Assembly (NCBI GenBank): GCA_013822725.1
Contig: PNKX01000014.1
Location: 1-64,000, forward strand
From: Pirellula sp.
Lineage (GTDB): Bacteria > Planctomycetota > Planctomycetia > Pirellulales > Lacipirellulaceae
DNA: 64,000 nt
Direction of reading: 5' to 3'
Shown here one piece after another: positions 26,469-36,146 of this stretch. The notes below the pieces were generated by a model that worked only from the letters and a program-made list of their open reading frames with translations, was not told where the DNA came from and ran no database searches. Position numbers and translations under genes: made by a program. Positions within the stretch are counted from its first letter, which is position 1, and each line of letters opens with the position of its first letter.

Positions 26469-27011
26469 CTAGTAGCTCGAGTCGCCGAAGAAACTATCGG
26501 GGATCGTCCGTTCAATGATGCGACCCATTTCATCTTGGGTACGCCGCTGGCCGACCGAATGCCATGCCGAAACTTCTTTCAGTTCCGGCATCACCTCGAC
26601 TAGTTGGGTGATTAGCATGGCGGTGAGGCGCTGGATCGGCGCATCGGTCGCCGACTCTTCCAAGGCCTTCGCCGTCTTCATGACGCGGAGCATGCGCGCC
26701 CGTTGGTTGACCGGTTCCGACAGCGGACCGGAACTGTCGACGAGCAGGTCCGCGAGCGGCACTTCGAGCACTTCTTGCCAGCGGACGAGTTGCGACAGCG
26801 ACAGATCATGCGTCGGGTTCTCCTGTTCGCGGACCTCTTGCATCGAGACGCCGAGCCGCCGCGCGGCGGAGCGGATTGAAACGCCTTGTTCTTGCCGCAC
26901 ATCGCAGATGCGGTGCAAGGGGCGTCGGGTTCCGACCGTCGGCGGGACGATCGGTGCGGGCGTCGGGGAGTGGAAATTGCCAAGATTGAAGTTGTATTCC
27001 ACAGTACTCAT
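26469..27011 (-). CDS. XRE-like helix-turn-helix protein
   Basis: 180 residues from ATG 27011, selected for GAGGAGG upstream; a longer frame to 27122 lacks support. After a Pro-rich N-terminus, residues 45-95 resemble a lambda-repressor-type HTH: IRSAARRLGVSMQEVREQENPTH then LSLSQLVRWQEVLEVPLADLL. The C-terminal part (RARMLRVMKTAKALEESATD, IQRLTAMLITQLVEVMPELKE) is helical and may dimerise. Probably a transcription factor or planctomycete-specific regulator; target unknown. Confidence 0.7.
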   Translation of the reverse strand: MSTVEYNFNLGNFHSPTPAPIVPPTVGTRRPLHRICDVRQEQGVSIRSAARRLGVSMQEVREQENPTHDLSLSQLVRWQEVLEVPLADLLVDSSGPLSEPVNQRARMLRVMKTAKALEESATDAPIQRLTAMLITQLVEVMPELKEVSAWHSVGQRRTQDEMGRIIERTIPDSFFGDSSY

Positions 27012-27552
27012 CGCTGGGGGCGCCTCCTCTCGTCGGTAGAGACCAACGAGCGTTCCGAAGTGGTGTCCTGGGGGCTCACGCGATCGCTCGCAGCGGGGTC
27101 GCCCACGCGCATCCAAGCGCAACGACGCCGCGACGAAGGGGATCGGGAAAGCTGGTAGTCGGCATAACGATAAGATGCTGACTCGCCGCGATCATTGCGA
27201 TGCGAGACGCCTGTTGGGACTGTCGCCAAACCTACCAGCCGAGAAAGGTTCTTGCCCTGGCGACCGTCAATTGAGAGGAGTCAGCTGGCCGGCACAACTC
27301 CCCTCGAAGCACCCTTATCGTAGGCATGCCTGGAAGGTGAAACAAGTAGCGGTTACTCGCAATCGGCGCCGCGACTGCAGCTCGCTTGGCAGCAGCTGTC
27401 CGTGCAAGTGCTTGAGGACGATGCGATCAATTTTTTCCAGCTTATGAAAGCGGAAAGCAGTGATTTTCGAAGATAGAATCGCTGCTAGCCCGACAAAGCT
27501 TGTGGACAATTCGTAGCGTGGGACGAGGCGATTTTCGCGGCCCCGGAAGCGA
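27012..27552. other. Gene-free stretch of about 540 bases
   Basis: Separates the XRE-type gene from the GT2-like gene, both read leftward. I see no motif-bearing open frame, RNA gene or clear repeat. It should hold the promoter of the XRE-type gene. Confidence 0.4.
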
Positions 27553-28149
27553 CTATTTTCCGCTTGCCAGGGGACTGCCGAAACTGCTCATCGCGGGCAT
27601 TAGCCCATCGAGAGCTGCGCCCAGAACCGGCGTCGCGGGACGCTTGCGACGGGAAGCGGCGGGCTCATCGATCCGGAGCCAACGGAATGCTCCACCGGTG
27701 CGGTGCGCCTCAACCAGCCGAGGGGCGAGAGCAGGCTGCGAGCCGGCGCGACGGGTGCCGCGGCCTTCTCCAGTCATCGTCGCCGCGGCGACGTGGGGGG
27801 CGTCACGCCGTTCGTTGCCGGCAGTCAGGAGGAGGGCTAGTTCCTGATGGTCGATCTCGCCAACGCCGCTGTGGGCGACCACGTCTGTCACCCCCATCCG
27901 CAGGCGGACTTGTTCTAGCGCCGTCCCCAAACCCCGTTGATAGGGCTGACGCAGCACCTGAACCTGCGGGAACTCACTGGCCAGTTCGCAGGCGATTTCG
28001 TAGGTGGCGTCGGTCGAGCCGTCATCGACGACCGCGACCTGCAGACGACGGCCTGTCGTTTCGGCCAATTCCATTAACCCCAGTAGCGACGAACGAAGGG
28101 TCCGCTGGGCGTTGTGGACCGGCAAGACGATCGTGACGACGGGGTTCAA
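27553..28149 (-). CDS. Short GT2-like glycosyltransferase-fold protein lacking the DXD motif
   Basis: 198 residues. The first 110 match the start of a family 2 glycosyltransferase: VTIVLPVHNAQRTLRSSLLG, VAVVDDGSTDATYEIA, VLRQPYQRGLGTALEQ. The position of the metal-binding DXD, normally around VIFTDADD, reads VVAHSGVGEIDHQEL. The second half is Arg- and Ala-rich and does not continue the GT-A fold. It may be a degenerate nucleotide-sugar-binding protein or a truncated gene. No obvious frameshift restores a longer enzyme. Confidence 0.65.
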   Translation of the reverse strand: MNPVVTIVLPVHNAQRTLRSSLLGLMELAETTGRRLQVAVVDDGSTDATYEIACELASEFPQVQVLRQPYQRGLGTALEQVRLRMGVTDVVAHSGVGEIDHQELALLLTAGNERRDAPHVAAATMTGEGRGTRRAGSQPALAPRLVEAHRTGGAFRWLRIDEPAASRRKRPATPVLGAALDGLMPAMSSFGSPLASGK

Positions 28150-28520
28150 GGGGCGTCTCCGACGATTCAGGTGGGGGGAGGTTCGCGGGACCTACTTCAT
28201 TCCATCGGCGGAACCTCCGTGGCGCTGCAGCTCAGCGGCAAAGACGCATGTTGAGCCTGAATTTCCAGCCGCGCGGGTCGTGCCGACGGCAACGGGAGCC
28301 CCCTTCGTTGCATGGACCAGGCGAGTAGACGCGCGCCGGTTGCGCCGGGTATTCTGAGATTGTCCGTGGTGACATGCGTCCCTTGCAGCCCCCGGCTCCG
28401 CCGGGGGGTAGCAGCACGCGCGACAATGCCTACCGGCATGGTGATCGACCCCCCGGCGGAGCCGGGGGCTGAATTGCTAGTGGAATTCGTGACGCGCTCA
28501 AGCCAAGAAACCGACCACCA
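28150..28520. other. Gene-free stretch carrying a palindromic element
   Basis: Lies between the divergent GT2-like and hisI genes. It contains the CCCCCGGCTCCGCCGGGGG-family element at 28385-28472. Otherwise I see nothing recognisable; it must include both promoters. Confidence 0.5.
28385..28472. repeat. CCCCCGGCTCCGCCGGGGG-family element
   Basis: AGCCCCCGGCTCCGCCGGGG near the left end and CCCCGGCGGAGCCGGGGGCT at the right end are inverted copies, each also self-complementary. The interior (ACGCGCGACAATGCC, ACCGGCATGG) closely matches the element at 39554-39640, showing common descent. Confidence 0.85.
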
Positions 28521-28910
28521 GTGACCACTTCGCTTCCCAACTTCAAAACTCCCGACGGGCTCGTCACCGCAGTCGTCCAAGACGCCACGACGGGCCGGGT
28601 GTTAATGCTCGCCCACATGAACCAAGAAGCCTGGGAAGAAACCGTCGCCACCGGCCGGGCTTGCTACTTCAGCCGCAGCCGCGGCCGCCTCTGGCGGAAG
28701 GGGGAAGAGAGCGGCCATGTTCAACAGGTGCGCGAGGCCTACGTCGACTGCGACGGCGACGCCGTGTTGCTGAAGGTCGATCAAACCGGGGCGGCGTGCC
28801 ACGAAGGCTTCGAGAGTTGCTTCTTCCGCCGCCGGACCGACGGGGGCTGGGAAGTGATCGGCGAGCCGATGGTCAACCCGCAGGATATTTACAAAGACAA
28901 GAAAAATTGA
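28521..28910 (+). CDS. hisI: Phosphoribosyl-AMP cyclohydrolase (histidine biosynthesis)
   Basis: 129 residues, usual for the single-domain enzyme. It opens the purine ring of phosphoribosyl-AMP in the third step of histidine synthesis. Motifs: [59 protein letters not shown] with the metal-binding aspartates and cysteine, and SCFFRR. No HisE domain is fused. No other his gene is nearby. The stop codon TGA is the first part of the TTGAACCGCC start of a long inverted repeat. Confidence 0.95.
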   Translation: MTTSLPNFKTPDGLVTAVVQDATTGRVLMLAHMNQEAWEETVATGRACYFSRSRGRLWRKGEESGHVQQVREAYVDCDGDAVLLKVDQTGAACHEGFESCFFRRRTDGGWEVIGEPMVNPQDIYKDKKN

Positions 28911-29086
28911 ACCGCCAAGGACGCCAAGAGCGCCAAGGGGAAGACAAAGATTGAGTTGGAACCGCCGATGAACGCAGATTAACGCCGATGAGTACATGAA
29001 TTTTACTTGTCTTATCCGCGTCCATTGGCGTTTATCCGCGGTTCCAACTTGTATTTCCTTGGCGCTCTTGGCGTCCTTGGCGGTTC
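28909..29086. repeat. Nested long inverted repeat (GAACCGCCAAGG family, copy B)
   Basis: Begins GAACCGCCAAGGACGCCAAG inside the hisI stop codon and ends CTTGGCGTCCTTGGCGGTTC at 29086. An inner pair, GGAACCGCCGATGAACGCAG and GGCGTTTATCCGCGGTTCC, is nested. It fills the hisI-RidA gap. Confidence 0.9.
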
Positions 29087-29123
29087 AAAATTGAATTTCC
29101 ACAAATTAGTAAGTGAGCCACGC

Positions 29124-29591
29124 ATGGAAAGCAACGAATCGCGACTAGCTGCGTTGAAGTTGGAACTCCCCCCCGCCCCCAAGTCGATCGGCGTTTATAA
29201 GCCGGTCGTCGAGATCAACGGTCTACTCTATCTATCGGGCCACGGACCGTTGCATCCTGACGGCAGCCTGACCAAGGGACGCGTTGGCGCCGATCTCGAC
29301 GTGGCGGCCGGATATCAGGCGGCTCGTCAAACGGGGCTCGCCATTCTCGCCACGCTCCAAAAGCATTGCGGCAGCCTCGACAGAATCGCCCGGCTGGTGA
29401 AAACCTTAGGCTTGGTCTATGCGACGCCTGAATTCGTCGATCACCCCGCCGTCATCAACGGCTTCAGCGAACTGATGCGCGACGTCTTCGGCGAGGAGCA
29501 TGGCGTCGCCGCTCGCAGTGCCGTGGGCGCCGTTTCGCTGCCGGGCGGCATGGCGGTCGAGGTCGAGGCGATCTTTGAGCTCGTTCGGTAA
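29124..29591 (+). CDS. RidA (YjgF/YER057c/UK114) family protein
   Basis: 155 residues from ATG 29124; an upstream in-frame start at 29007 would lie inside the repeat and is rejected. The sequence SIGVYKPVVEINGLLYLSGHGPLHPDG, the middle helix region AARQTGLAILATLQKHCGSLDRIARLVKTLG, and the end RSAVGAVSLPGGMAVEVEAIFELV fit the family variant that has a longer C-terminal loop. The conserved arginine before SAVG is present. RidA hydrolyses reactive enamine/imine intermediates; this paralogue's substrate is not certain. Confidence 0.88.
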   Translation: MESNESRLAALKLELPPAPKSIGVYKPVVEINGLLYLSGHGPLHPDGSLTKGRVGADLDVAAGYQAARQTGLAILATLQKHCGSLDRIARLVKTLGLVYATPEFVDHPAVINGFSELMRDVFGEEHGVAARSAVGAVSLPGGMAVEVEAIFELVR

Positions 29592-29608
29592 AGGGTTAAG
29601 CGTTTCCT

Positions 29609-29698
29609 GGGTGGCACGCCCTAAGGTACTCCGCAGGGCGTGGCGGTACTGATTTGGCGCAACCACGCCCATCGGAGTACCTCTGGACGTGCCACCCG
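29609..29698. repeat. Inverted repeat GGGTGGCACG...CGTGCCACCC
   Basis: GGGTGGCACGCCC at 29609 and a matching CGTGCCACCC ending at 29698, with inner pairs GGTACTCCG/CGGAGTACC and GGGCGTGG/CCACGCCC. Imperfect but long. It lies between the convergent RidA and membrane-protein genes and may act as a terminator. Confidence 0.8.
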
Positions 29699-29711
29699 AT
29701 AGGGCGAGTTG

Positions 29712-30158
29712 TTACGACTTTGTCCTGGCCGCCGACCGCCACTTTGGCTCTTCGGAACCAGTTTCCGAGCGAAGTTTGGCGAGTTGGCTGCGAAAGTCCT
29801 CGATGCCGGCGAGGAGTTGCTGATCCATCTCTTCGAGGCCCCGTTCAACGGCTTCGGCAGTAACCGTCGCGGCGTCTCCGTTGCCGATGGTTGCGGGCGG
29901 GGCCGATGGGTCCGTTGAACCGTTACCGGAGCTTGTCGCCGATCCGTCTGTCTGCCCTGGGGCCGGCGCCGTGCTTGCGCTGGCAGGATACAATTCGCTC
30001 CGCTCGCGCTGCTCGCCAATCGGGGCGTTGCCGGACTTGGGGAAGCTCCCCTGGCTGCGATGATTCTCCAACGTCAACGACTCGCGCATCAGGTAAACGG
30101 CGAGCGCGTACCCGAGAAAGATGTTGAGAATTGATGTGCCGATCAGAAACGCGAGCAT
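29712..30158 (-). CDS. Hypothetical single-span membrane protein
   Basis: 148 residues from ATG 30158, preceded by GGAGGGC; the longer frame to 30296 has no support. A membrane helix (MLAFLIGTSILNIFLGYALA) opens the protein. A low-complexity Ser/Gly/Pro/Ala linker at about 50-95 follows, then a charged helix (AVERGLEEMDQQLLAGIEDF) that may be a coiled coil. No family recognised. The N-out/C-in orientation and function are unknown. Confidence 0.65.
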   Translation of the reverse strand: MLAFLIGTSILNIFLGYALAVYLMRESLTLENHRSQGSFPKSGNAPIGEQRERSELYPASASTAPAPGQTDGSATSSGNGSTDPSAPPATIGNGDAATVTAEAVERGLEEMDQQLLAGIEDFRSQLAKLRSETGSEEPKWRSAARTKS

Positions 30159-30420
30159 GACCGGTTCGCCCTCCAGGACAAGCGACGCCGGGCGAAACCG
30201 TGACGACGGTTGGTCGCGCGAAGCCGACAAGCCGGGGCCGAGAAGTCCAATGACCACTCGCTGAGAGTGGTATCGTGCCGCGTCGGCGCCCTGCACTGAA
30301 AGCGTATGTCACGACAGGGCGTTTGCATGACGCGCCGCTGCGAAGCCGGTGGCCGCCAGCCGCGGGGCGGTTCCAGTTATGACGACTATGGCGACGAGAC
30401 GCTCGCCCGGCGGTTGCGGC

Positions 30421-32106
30421 TTAGCGAATAAAGGACGAACTAGGTTGCGCTGCCATATTGCCCGCTGACGAATGGGAGCGGGCGGCCGCTTCCAGCGTTT
30501 GCACGAATTCTGGAGAAGCAGTCTTCAGCTTAATGACGTCGCTGGGCGACGCCGCATCGTGCGGCCGGATGATGACGATCACTTCCGAGTTGCCGGCCCG
30601 GCGACCAATTTCTTGAATCGCGGCCCGTTCCGCAGGAGCGAGAGCGGCCGCGTCAATCGGCGCAGGAGTCGCAGCGCTGGCGATGGAGCTTGCCGCTCCA
30701 CTGGCATTCGTAGGTGAGGTCGAGGCTAGAGCGCTGCCAAACGGGTTGGAGGAAGTCGCGTCCGACATTGGCGTCGGGGGCATTGGGTTCTGGCCGCGCA
30801 CTTCGAAGGGCGCAGCTGCTGAGGCGACTTGCGGCGGTTGGTGCGACTCTGGCGGCGCTTGTGGTTGCTGAGCGATTCCCGCTGGCTCTGCCGAGCCGCC
30901 TGGCGGCGTCTGCAGCGTGGCGCTCAGGTTGAGTGCGTCGAGCTTTTGGTAGATCGAATCAATCGAAGCGTAAAGCCCTTCGTTCCCCTGCGGATCAGCG
31001 GCGAAGCAGACGCCGATCAGCTGTCCGGCGGCGTTGAACAATCCGCCGCCGCTGCGCCCTTCTTCGGGAGCGCGAGCCGCTTCGACGTTGGCGTGGCCCT
31101 GATAGCGATTCACCTCCGTGATGCGCGTTTCCCACGGCGTCGGGTTGGCGCCATGGCCGCAGCCGACGCTGGTGACCGGCGCCTCGACGGCGAGTGCCGA
31201 ACCGCGCGGCGCCAACGGCGTCACCGCTACCGGGCTCGTCGTCTCGAAGCAGATGAGCGCGAGGTCGCGGTCGAGATCGAAGTCGATCACTTGCGCCTGC
31301 GCGGAACCGATCTGCTCTGCGCCTTGGGCGCCGTTGCGGAAGAGGGTGACGTCGACCACCCCCTGCCCTTTCGATTCGCGAAAAAGATGACCGCAGGTAA
31401 GGACCAAGGCCTTTCCCTGGCGGGCGTCGATAATGGTTCCCGTGCCGGTGCTTTTGCCTTGGGCGTCGGCAATGCTGAGACGCACCGTGGCGTCGACGAG
31501 CTTCGCCGCTCCGCTGGTCGCGAGCGCGGAGGGCTGGGTGCCGGAAGCAGCGACGTTCTGCACCGGCGGCGGGCCATAAGAGTTGGTAGGAATCTGCGAA
31601 AATGGGCTGGGAGCCGCCGCGGAGGCGACGGCGGGCGTGACTTGTTGACTGCCAAGCTGCGTGACTCGGCCCGGTTGCGGCTCCTGGGCTTGGGCGAACG
31701 GGTTGACCGTCTCAGTGCCCGAGTCGACGAACGCGACCGCTGGATCGGCGTTCGCCGGTTGCTGCTGCTGTTGTTGCGCCGCGATCGCCGTGGCCCGGTG
31801 GATCATCTCCGTAAGCGTACGATGATCAGTCCCCCCCTCGAGGCGCGCATATTCGCGGCGGTCGACCAGCACAATAAACGTCGGGAACCCGGTGACGCGA
31901 TAGTCGGTGGCCGCCTGCGGGTGGCTCGACGCATCGACCTCGCGCACTGCGTACCCTTCAGCAGCGAGTTGCTGCACGACGGGTCGCATCCGGCGGCAAG
32001 GGCCGCAGTTCTGCGTGGTGAATTCGAGCAGCACCGTTTCGCCAAACGCCGTTTGACAAACGAACGTCGCGAAGAGAGCGAGTGTAAAAGTTCGCAACCA
32101 GACCAT
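30421..32106 (-). CDS. Secreted thioredoxin-trypsin-like protease fusion
   Basis: 561 residues. A signal peptide (1-22) precedes a thioredoxin domain with CGPC at 34-37 and the cis-proline region VTGFPTFIVL. A Gln-rich linker (QQQQQQ near 111-116) and a low-complexity stretch lead to a trypsin-like serine protease domain with VLTCGHLF (His), DLDRDLALICF (Asp) and EGRSGGGLFN (Ser). A Pro/Ala/Ser-rich C-terminus ends in a short helical region (APAERAAIQEIGRRAG). Redox and protease parts in one periplasmic protein suggest quality control of exported proteins; that is inference. Confidence 0.85.
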   Translation of the reverse strand: MVWLRTFTLALFATFVCQTAFGETVLLEFTTQNCGPCRRMRPVVQQLAAEGYAVREVDASSHPQAATDYRVTGFPTFIVLVDRREYARLEGGTDHRTLTEMIHRATAIAAQQQQQQPANADPAVAFVDSGTETVNPFAQAQEPQPGRVTQLGSQQVTPAVASAAAPSPFSQIPTNSYGPPPVQNVAASGTQPSALATSGAAKLVDATVRLSIADAQGKSTGTGTIIDARQGKALVLTCGHLFRESKGQGVVDVTLFRNGAQGAEQIGSAQAQVIDFDLDRDLALICFETTSPVAVTPLAPRGSALAVEAPVTSVGCGHGANPTPWETRITEVNRYQGHANVEAARAPEEGRSGGGLFNAAGQLIGVCFAADPQGNEGLYASIDSIYQKLDALNLSATLQTPPGGSAEPAGIAQQPQAPPESHQPPQVASAAAPFEVRGQNPMPPTPMSDATSSNPFGSALASTSPTNASGAASSIASAATPAPIDAAALAPAERAAIQEIGRRAGNSEVIVIIRPHDAASPSDVIKLKTASPEFVQTLEAAARSHSSAGNMAAQPSSSFIR

Positions 32107-32863
32107 TGCTTCCCTCCATGGATGCTTCGGTCAGGGCGGTTGAGCGCGAGCTCGACCGCGAATGTCGTGGGCAGGTCGTTGGCGACTCGAGAAGCATGGC
32201 GTCGCGTGAAGAGGCTCGTCCGTCACGGCAGGCGATCAATGCCTGCCGCAGGGCGGCGTCTGCACCATGACTACTTCCGTGTCGTCAGGTCGACCTGTTG
32301 GCGCTAACCCATGGTGCTCGCTGGTGAAAATCCGTTTTCGCCGTGTCGAGCGGGTCGGCAACCTGTCAGTTGTGGATGCTACGTCAGTGTGGCCGTTTCT
32401 ATGCGGTTGGAACTCCTGCTCCAACTGCGCGGCCAATTTGTCCAAGATTCGTAATTCTTACAAGGGCAACCAAGGGTGAAGGAACGCCCGATTGCGGCGA
32501 TTCACCAAGGTTGCCCCCGTTTCTGCCAGTTGCCGTCAGCATGCTAGCGGCGAGTGGGCGATTCGCAGTGATCAAATTGCATTTCGCGTGCCACGCGCTG
32601 TGGGGCATGCACCGACGTGAACCAGCGGATGCAGAAAAGCCTCCATTTATCGAGCGAAACCGTTCGTGCAGCGTGGACTCCCGAGCCATCGCACTCGCCG
32701 GTAGAATGGCCGCTTCCTGCAGACGCGTTGAGTGCTAGCAATGTGTCGTTGCGAGGGTCCAGCCCGGACCGCGTGGCGGTCCGGCTAGATAAAGATGAAT
32801 TGTCTGTAAGGGTTTCGACTTTTACCGATCACGGATCACAGTCACCGCTCACCACTTCCCGCC
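32107..32863. other. Gene-free stretch of about 760 bases
   Basis: Lies between the divergent protease and metG genes. It has a hairpin GGCAGGC/GCCTGCC near 32228-32246 and a perfect 9-bp hairpin at 32764-32784. A 69-codon minus-strand frame from TTG 32445 begins like a helix (DKLAAQLEQEF), but its support is too weak to call a gene. Confidence 0.45.
32764..32784. repeat. Perfect hairpin upstream of metG
   Basis: CCGGACCGC and GCGGTCCGG form a 9-bp stem with a GTG loop, about 80 bases before metG. No T run follows, so a dispersed palindrome or leader structure is likelier than a terminator. Confidence 0.7.
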
Positions 32864-34924
32864 ATGCCCCGTCGCCTGCTCGTCACCTCCGCCCTCCCCT
32901 ACGCCAACGGCCACATTCATATTGGCCATCTGGTCGAGTACATCCAGACCGACATCTGGGTGCGCTTCCAGAAGCTGTTCGGGAACGACTGCCGCTACAT
33001 GTGCGCTGATGACACGCACGGCACGGCGATCATGATTCGCGCGCGGCAGGAAGGCCGCAGCGAAGAAGAGGTGATCGCCGACATGCAGGCGGCCCATGAG
33101 CAAGACTTCGCCGGCTTCGGCATCGAGTTCGACAACTATGGGAGCACCCACAGTGAAGAGAATCGCGAACTCTGCCACGAGATTTGGGCCGCGATCCGCA
33201 AAGCGAACCTCGTGAAGGAAGAGTCGGTCGAGCAATTGTTCGATCCGCAGGCGGGGACGTTCTTGGCCGACCGCTTCGTCCGCGGCACCTGCCCCAAGTG
33301 CAAGTCGCCCGATCAGCCGGGCGACAACTGCAGCGTCTGCGGGCATCACTACACGCCGATCGAACTCATCGATCCGGTGAGCACGCTGACGGGCTCGAAG
33401 CCGGAAGTGCGGTCGGCGCTGCACTTGTTTATCGAACTCGAAAAGCTGCATGGCTTCCTCGCCGAGTGGACGCAATCAGGCGAACACTTGCAGTCGGAGA
33501 TCGCCAACTATCTGCAGGGGCACTTCCTCGGCGACCCGCTCCGCGATTGGGACATCTCGCGACCGGCGCCTTACTTCGGGTTCGAGATTCCCGACAGCCC
33601 CGGCAACTATTGGTACGTCTGGTTCGATGCGCCGATCGGCTACATCGCCAGCACCTGGCAGTGGTGCAAGCGGAACGGCCAGAAGCTCGACGATTGGTGG
33701 AAGTCGCCCGACTGCGAAGTCCACCACTTCATCGGGAAGGACATTACGTACTTCCATACGCTCTTCTGGCCTGGGATGCTGAAGACGGCCGGCTTCAGCT
33801 TGCCGACGAAGGTTCACATCCATGGCTTTCTCACCGTCGACGGCGAGAAGATGTCGAAGAGCAAAGGGACGTTCGTCCGCGCTCGCACCTACTTGAACCA
33901 CCTAGATCCGTCGTACTTGCGCTACTTCTACGCGACGAAGCTCTCGTCGCGCGTCGATGATCTCGACATGGCGATCGACGAGTTCATCGCGAAGGTGAAC
34001 ACCGACCTCGTCAACAAAGTCGTCAACCTTGCGAGCCGGACGGCGAAGTTCGTCGAGAAGACCGGCCTCTCGGCCAAGTATCCCGACGACGGCGGGCTAT
34101 TCGCTGCGGCTGCCGCGGCGGGCGACGAGATTGCTGCGGCGTACGAAGAGTGTGATTTCAACAAGGCGATGCGTCTGATCGTGGCGCTCGCCGATCGTGC
34201 GAACCCGTTCGTCGAAGAGAACAAGCCGTGGGAACTCCGTAAGGATCCCGCGAGCGCCGAGCGACTGCAAGACGTCTGCACGATCGCGCTCAACTTGTTC
34301 CGCCAACTTGCCATTTACCTCGCCCCCGTGTTGCCGAAGCTCGCGCAACAGACGGGCGAATTACTCAACAACCCCATCACCTCTTGGAAGCAAGCCGCGA
34401 CGCCGCTGGTCGGCACGCCCGTTGCCAAGTTCACTCACATGCTCCAGCGCGTCGAAGAAAAGGACCTGCTCGCAATGATCGAAGAAAGCAAAGAAGAATC
34501 CCAAGCCTCCCAGCCCGCCGCGAACGGACTGGCCGCTTCAGCGGCCAGTGACCCCTGGAACGACGCCGGCGACGCCCTCGCCGCCGAACCCCTCGCCCCC
34601 GAATGCACGATCGACGAGTTCGCCAAAGTCGACCTCCGCGTCGCTCGCATCGTCTCCGCAGAAGAAGTCCCCGAAGCCCGCAAGCTGCTGAAGCTGCAAC
34701 TCAGCCTCGGCGGCGGCGTCACGAAGCAAGTCTTCGCGGGCATCAAGGCTCACTATGAACCGCAGCAACTGGTCGGTCGATTGGTGGTCTGCGTCGCCAA
34801 CCTCGCCCCGCGCACGATGAAGTTCGGCGTCAGCGAAGGGATGGTCGTGGCGGCAGGCGGCGGGACGGAAGCGTTTTTGTTGACGCCGGATGAGGGCGCG
34901 AAGCCAGGGCATCGGCTACACTAG
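32864..34924 (+). CDS. metG: Methionine-tRNA ligase
   Basis: 686 residues. The Rossmann core starts [20 protein letters not shown] with the HIGH motif; a zinc knuckle [18 protein letters not shown] lies near 146-163; [11 protein letters not shown] carries KMSKS near 328. The anticodon-binding helical domain follows. A linker rich in Ala and Ser (about 540-585) connects to the C-terminal tRNA-binding domain ([46 protein letters not shown]). The linker DNA contains a palindrome shared with an intergenic copy near 40.25 kb. Charges tRNA-Met in the cytoplasm. Confidence 0.97.
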   Translation: MPRRLLVTSALPYANGHIHIGHLVEYIQTDIWVRFQKLFGNDCRYMCADDTHGTAIMIRARQEGRSEEEVIADMQAAHEQDFAGFGIEFDNYGSTHSEENRELCHEIWAAIRKANLVKEESVEQLFDPQAGTFLADRFVRGTCPKCKSPDQPGDNCSVCGHHYTPIELIDPVSTLTGSKPEVRSALHLFIELEKLHGFLAEWTQSGEHLQSEIANYLQGHFLGDPLRDWDISRPAPYFGFEIPDSPGNYWYVWFDAPIGYIASTWQWCKRNGQKLDDWWKSPDCEVHHFIGKDITYFHTLFWPGMLKTAGFSLPTKVHIHGFLTVDGEKMSKSKGTFVRARTYLNHLDPSYLRYFYATKLSSRVDDLDMAIDEFIAKVNTDLVNKVVNLASRTAKFVEKTGLSAKYPDDGGLFAAAAAAGDEIAAAYEECDFNKAMRLIVALADRANPFVEENKPWELRKDPASAERLQDVCTIALNLFRQLAIYLAPVLPKLAQQTGELLNNPITSWKQAATPLVGTPVAKFTHMLQRVEEKDLLAMIEESKEESQASQPAANGLAASAASDPWNDAGDALAAEPLAPECTIDEFAKVDLRVARIVSAEEVPEARKLLKLQLSLGGGVTKQVFAGIKAHYEPQQLVGRLVVCVANLAPRTMKFGVSEGMVVAAGGGTEAFLLTPDEGAKPGHRLH
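34528..34549. repeat. ACTGGYCGCT palindrome inside the metG linker
   Basis: ACTGGCCGCT at 34528 pairs with AGCGGCCAGT ending at 34549, two bases apart. The same palindrome with T for C occurs at 40250-40273. Here it encodes LAASAAS of the linker between the anticodon-binding and C-terminal domains. Confidence 0.8.
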
Positions 34925-34937
34925 TCGCGATGTCCGT

Positions 34938-34968
34938 TTAGCCCCCGGTTAGTGACCGGGGGCTAAAA
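34938..34968. terminator. Palindrome after metG, terminator-like
   Basis: TTTAGCCCCCGGT and ACCGGGGGCTAAA form a long stem around TAGTG, just after metG. It may serve as a terminator and resembles a second copy at 47469-47492. Confidence 0.6.
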
Positions 34969-35003
34969 TCGCGTTACACACGTTCTTCTCTCGGAGCATC
35001 ATC

Positions 35004-36113
35004 ATGAGTGGCGTGCGGGTGCTGGTGGGAACGCGGAAGGGGGCGTTTATCCTCACTTCCGACGGCCATCGCCAAAAGTGGCAAGTGACAGGCCCCCACT
35101 TCGGCGGGTGGGAGATCTACCACATTAAGGGGTCGCCGGTCGATCCGAACCGGATCTACGCCTCGCAATCGAGCAGCTGGTTCGGCCAGGTGATCCAGCG
35201 TTCGAGCGACGGCGGCCTAACGTGGGAGCCGGTCGGCAATCAGTTTGGCTACGAGGGCGATCCCGGCACGCATCAGTGGTACGACGGCACGCCCCATCCG
35301 TGGGAGTTCAAACGAGTCTGGCATCTGGAGCCGTCGCTCACCGATGCGGATGAGGTTTACGCGGGCGTCGAGGACGCGGCGATTTTCCGCACGCGCGACG
35401 GCGGACAGTCGTGGCAGGAACTCCGCGGCTTACGGGCGTGCCAGGGGCCGAAGTGGCAGCCGGGCGCCGGCGGGATGTGCCTCCACACGATTTTGCTTGA
35501 TCCGCAGAATCCGCTGCGGATCTTCATCGCGATCTCCGCGGCCGGCGCGTTTCGCACCGACGACGGCGGCCTGACATGGCGGCCGATCAACCAAGGGCTG
35601 CGGTCCGAATACATTCCCGACCCCAACGCCGAGATCGGCCACTGCGTCCATCGCATCGCATTCCATCCGTCGCGGCCCGACGTGCTCTTCATGCAGAAGC
35701 ATTGGGACGTCATGCGCAGCGACAACGCCGGCGACCTGTGGCGGGAAGTGAGCGGCAATTTGCCGAGCGACTTTGGCTTTCCGATCGACGTGCACGCTCA
35801 CGAGCCGGAGACGATTTACGTCGTGCCGATCAAGAGCGACTCGGAGCACTACCCGCCAGACGGCAAGCTGCGCGTTTATCGCAGCCGCACCGGCGGCGGC
35901 GAGTGGGAGCCGCTCACCAAGGGACTGCCGCAGCAAGATTGCTATGTGAACGTGCTGCGCGATGCGATGGCGGTCGACCGCTGCGATCCGTGCGGCGTCT
36001 ACTTCGGCACCACCGGCGGGCAGGTCTATGCGTCGCCCGACGGCGGCGACAACTGGGCGCCAATCGTCCGCGACCTGCCGGCGGTGACGTCAGTGGAAGT
36101 CCAAACTCTCTAA
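35004..36113 (+). CDS. BNR/sialidase-like beta-propeller protein
   Basis: 369 residues, no signal peptide. Repeats with Asp-box-like turns ([49 protein letters not shown]) form a propeller related to sialidases and VPS10-type proteins. The catalytic Arg/Tyr/Glu set of sialidases is not evident. It lies just before a MoaD/ThiS-like gene; a cytoplasmic role is likely given the lack of a signal peptide. Function unknown. Confidence 0.85.
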   Translation: MSGVRVLVGTRKGAFILTSDGHRQKWQVTGPHFGGWEIYHIKGSPVDPNRIYASQSSSWFGQVIQRSSDGGLTWEPVGNQFGYEGDPGTHQWYDGTPHPWEFKRVWHLEPSLTDADEVYAGVEDAAIFRTRDGGQSWQELRGLRACQGPKWQPGAGGMCLHTILLDPQNPLRIFIAISAAGAFRTDDGGLTWRPINQGLRSEYIPDPNAEIGHCVHRIAFHPSRPDVLFMQKHWDVMRSDNAGDLWREVSGNLPSDFGFPIDVHAHEPETIYVVPIKSDSEHYPPDGKLRVYRSRTGGGEWEPLTKGLPQQDCYVNVLRDAMAVDRCDPCGVYFGTTGGQVYASPDGGDNWAPIVRDLPAVTSVEVQTL

Positions 36114-36146
36114 CGCAAACGGCGATTGTTCGTCGAAGTCATCGCC

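Noticed and set aside
26469-27011. XRE-type protein as regulator of the RiPP cluster
   Set aside because: It is 13 kb from the cluster with many unrelated genes between; nothing in the sequence links them.
32236-32445. 69-codon minus-strand frame near 32.3 kb
   Set aside because: Only a TTG start, no clear ribosome binding site and no recognisable motif; noted inside the gene-free stretch instead.
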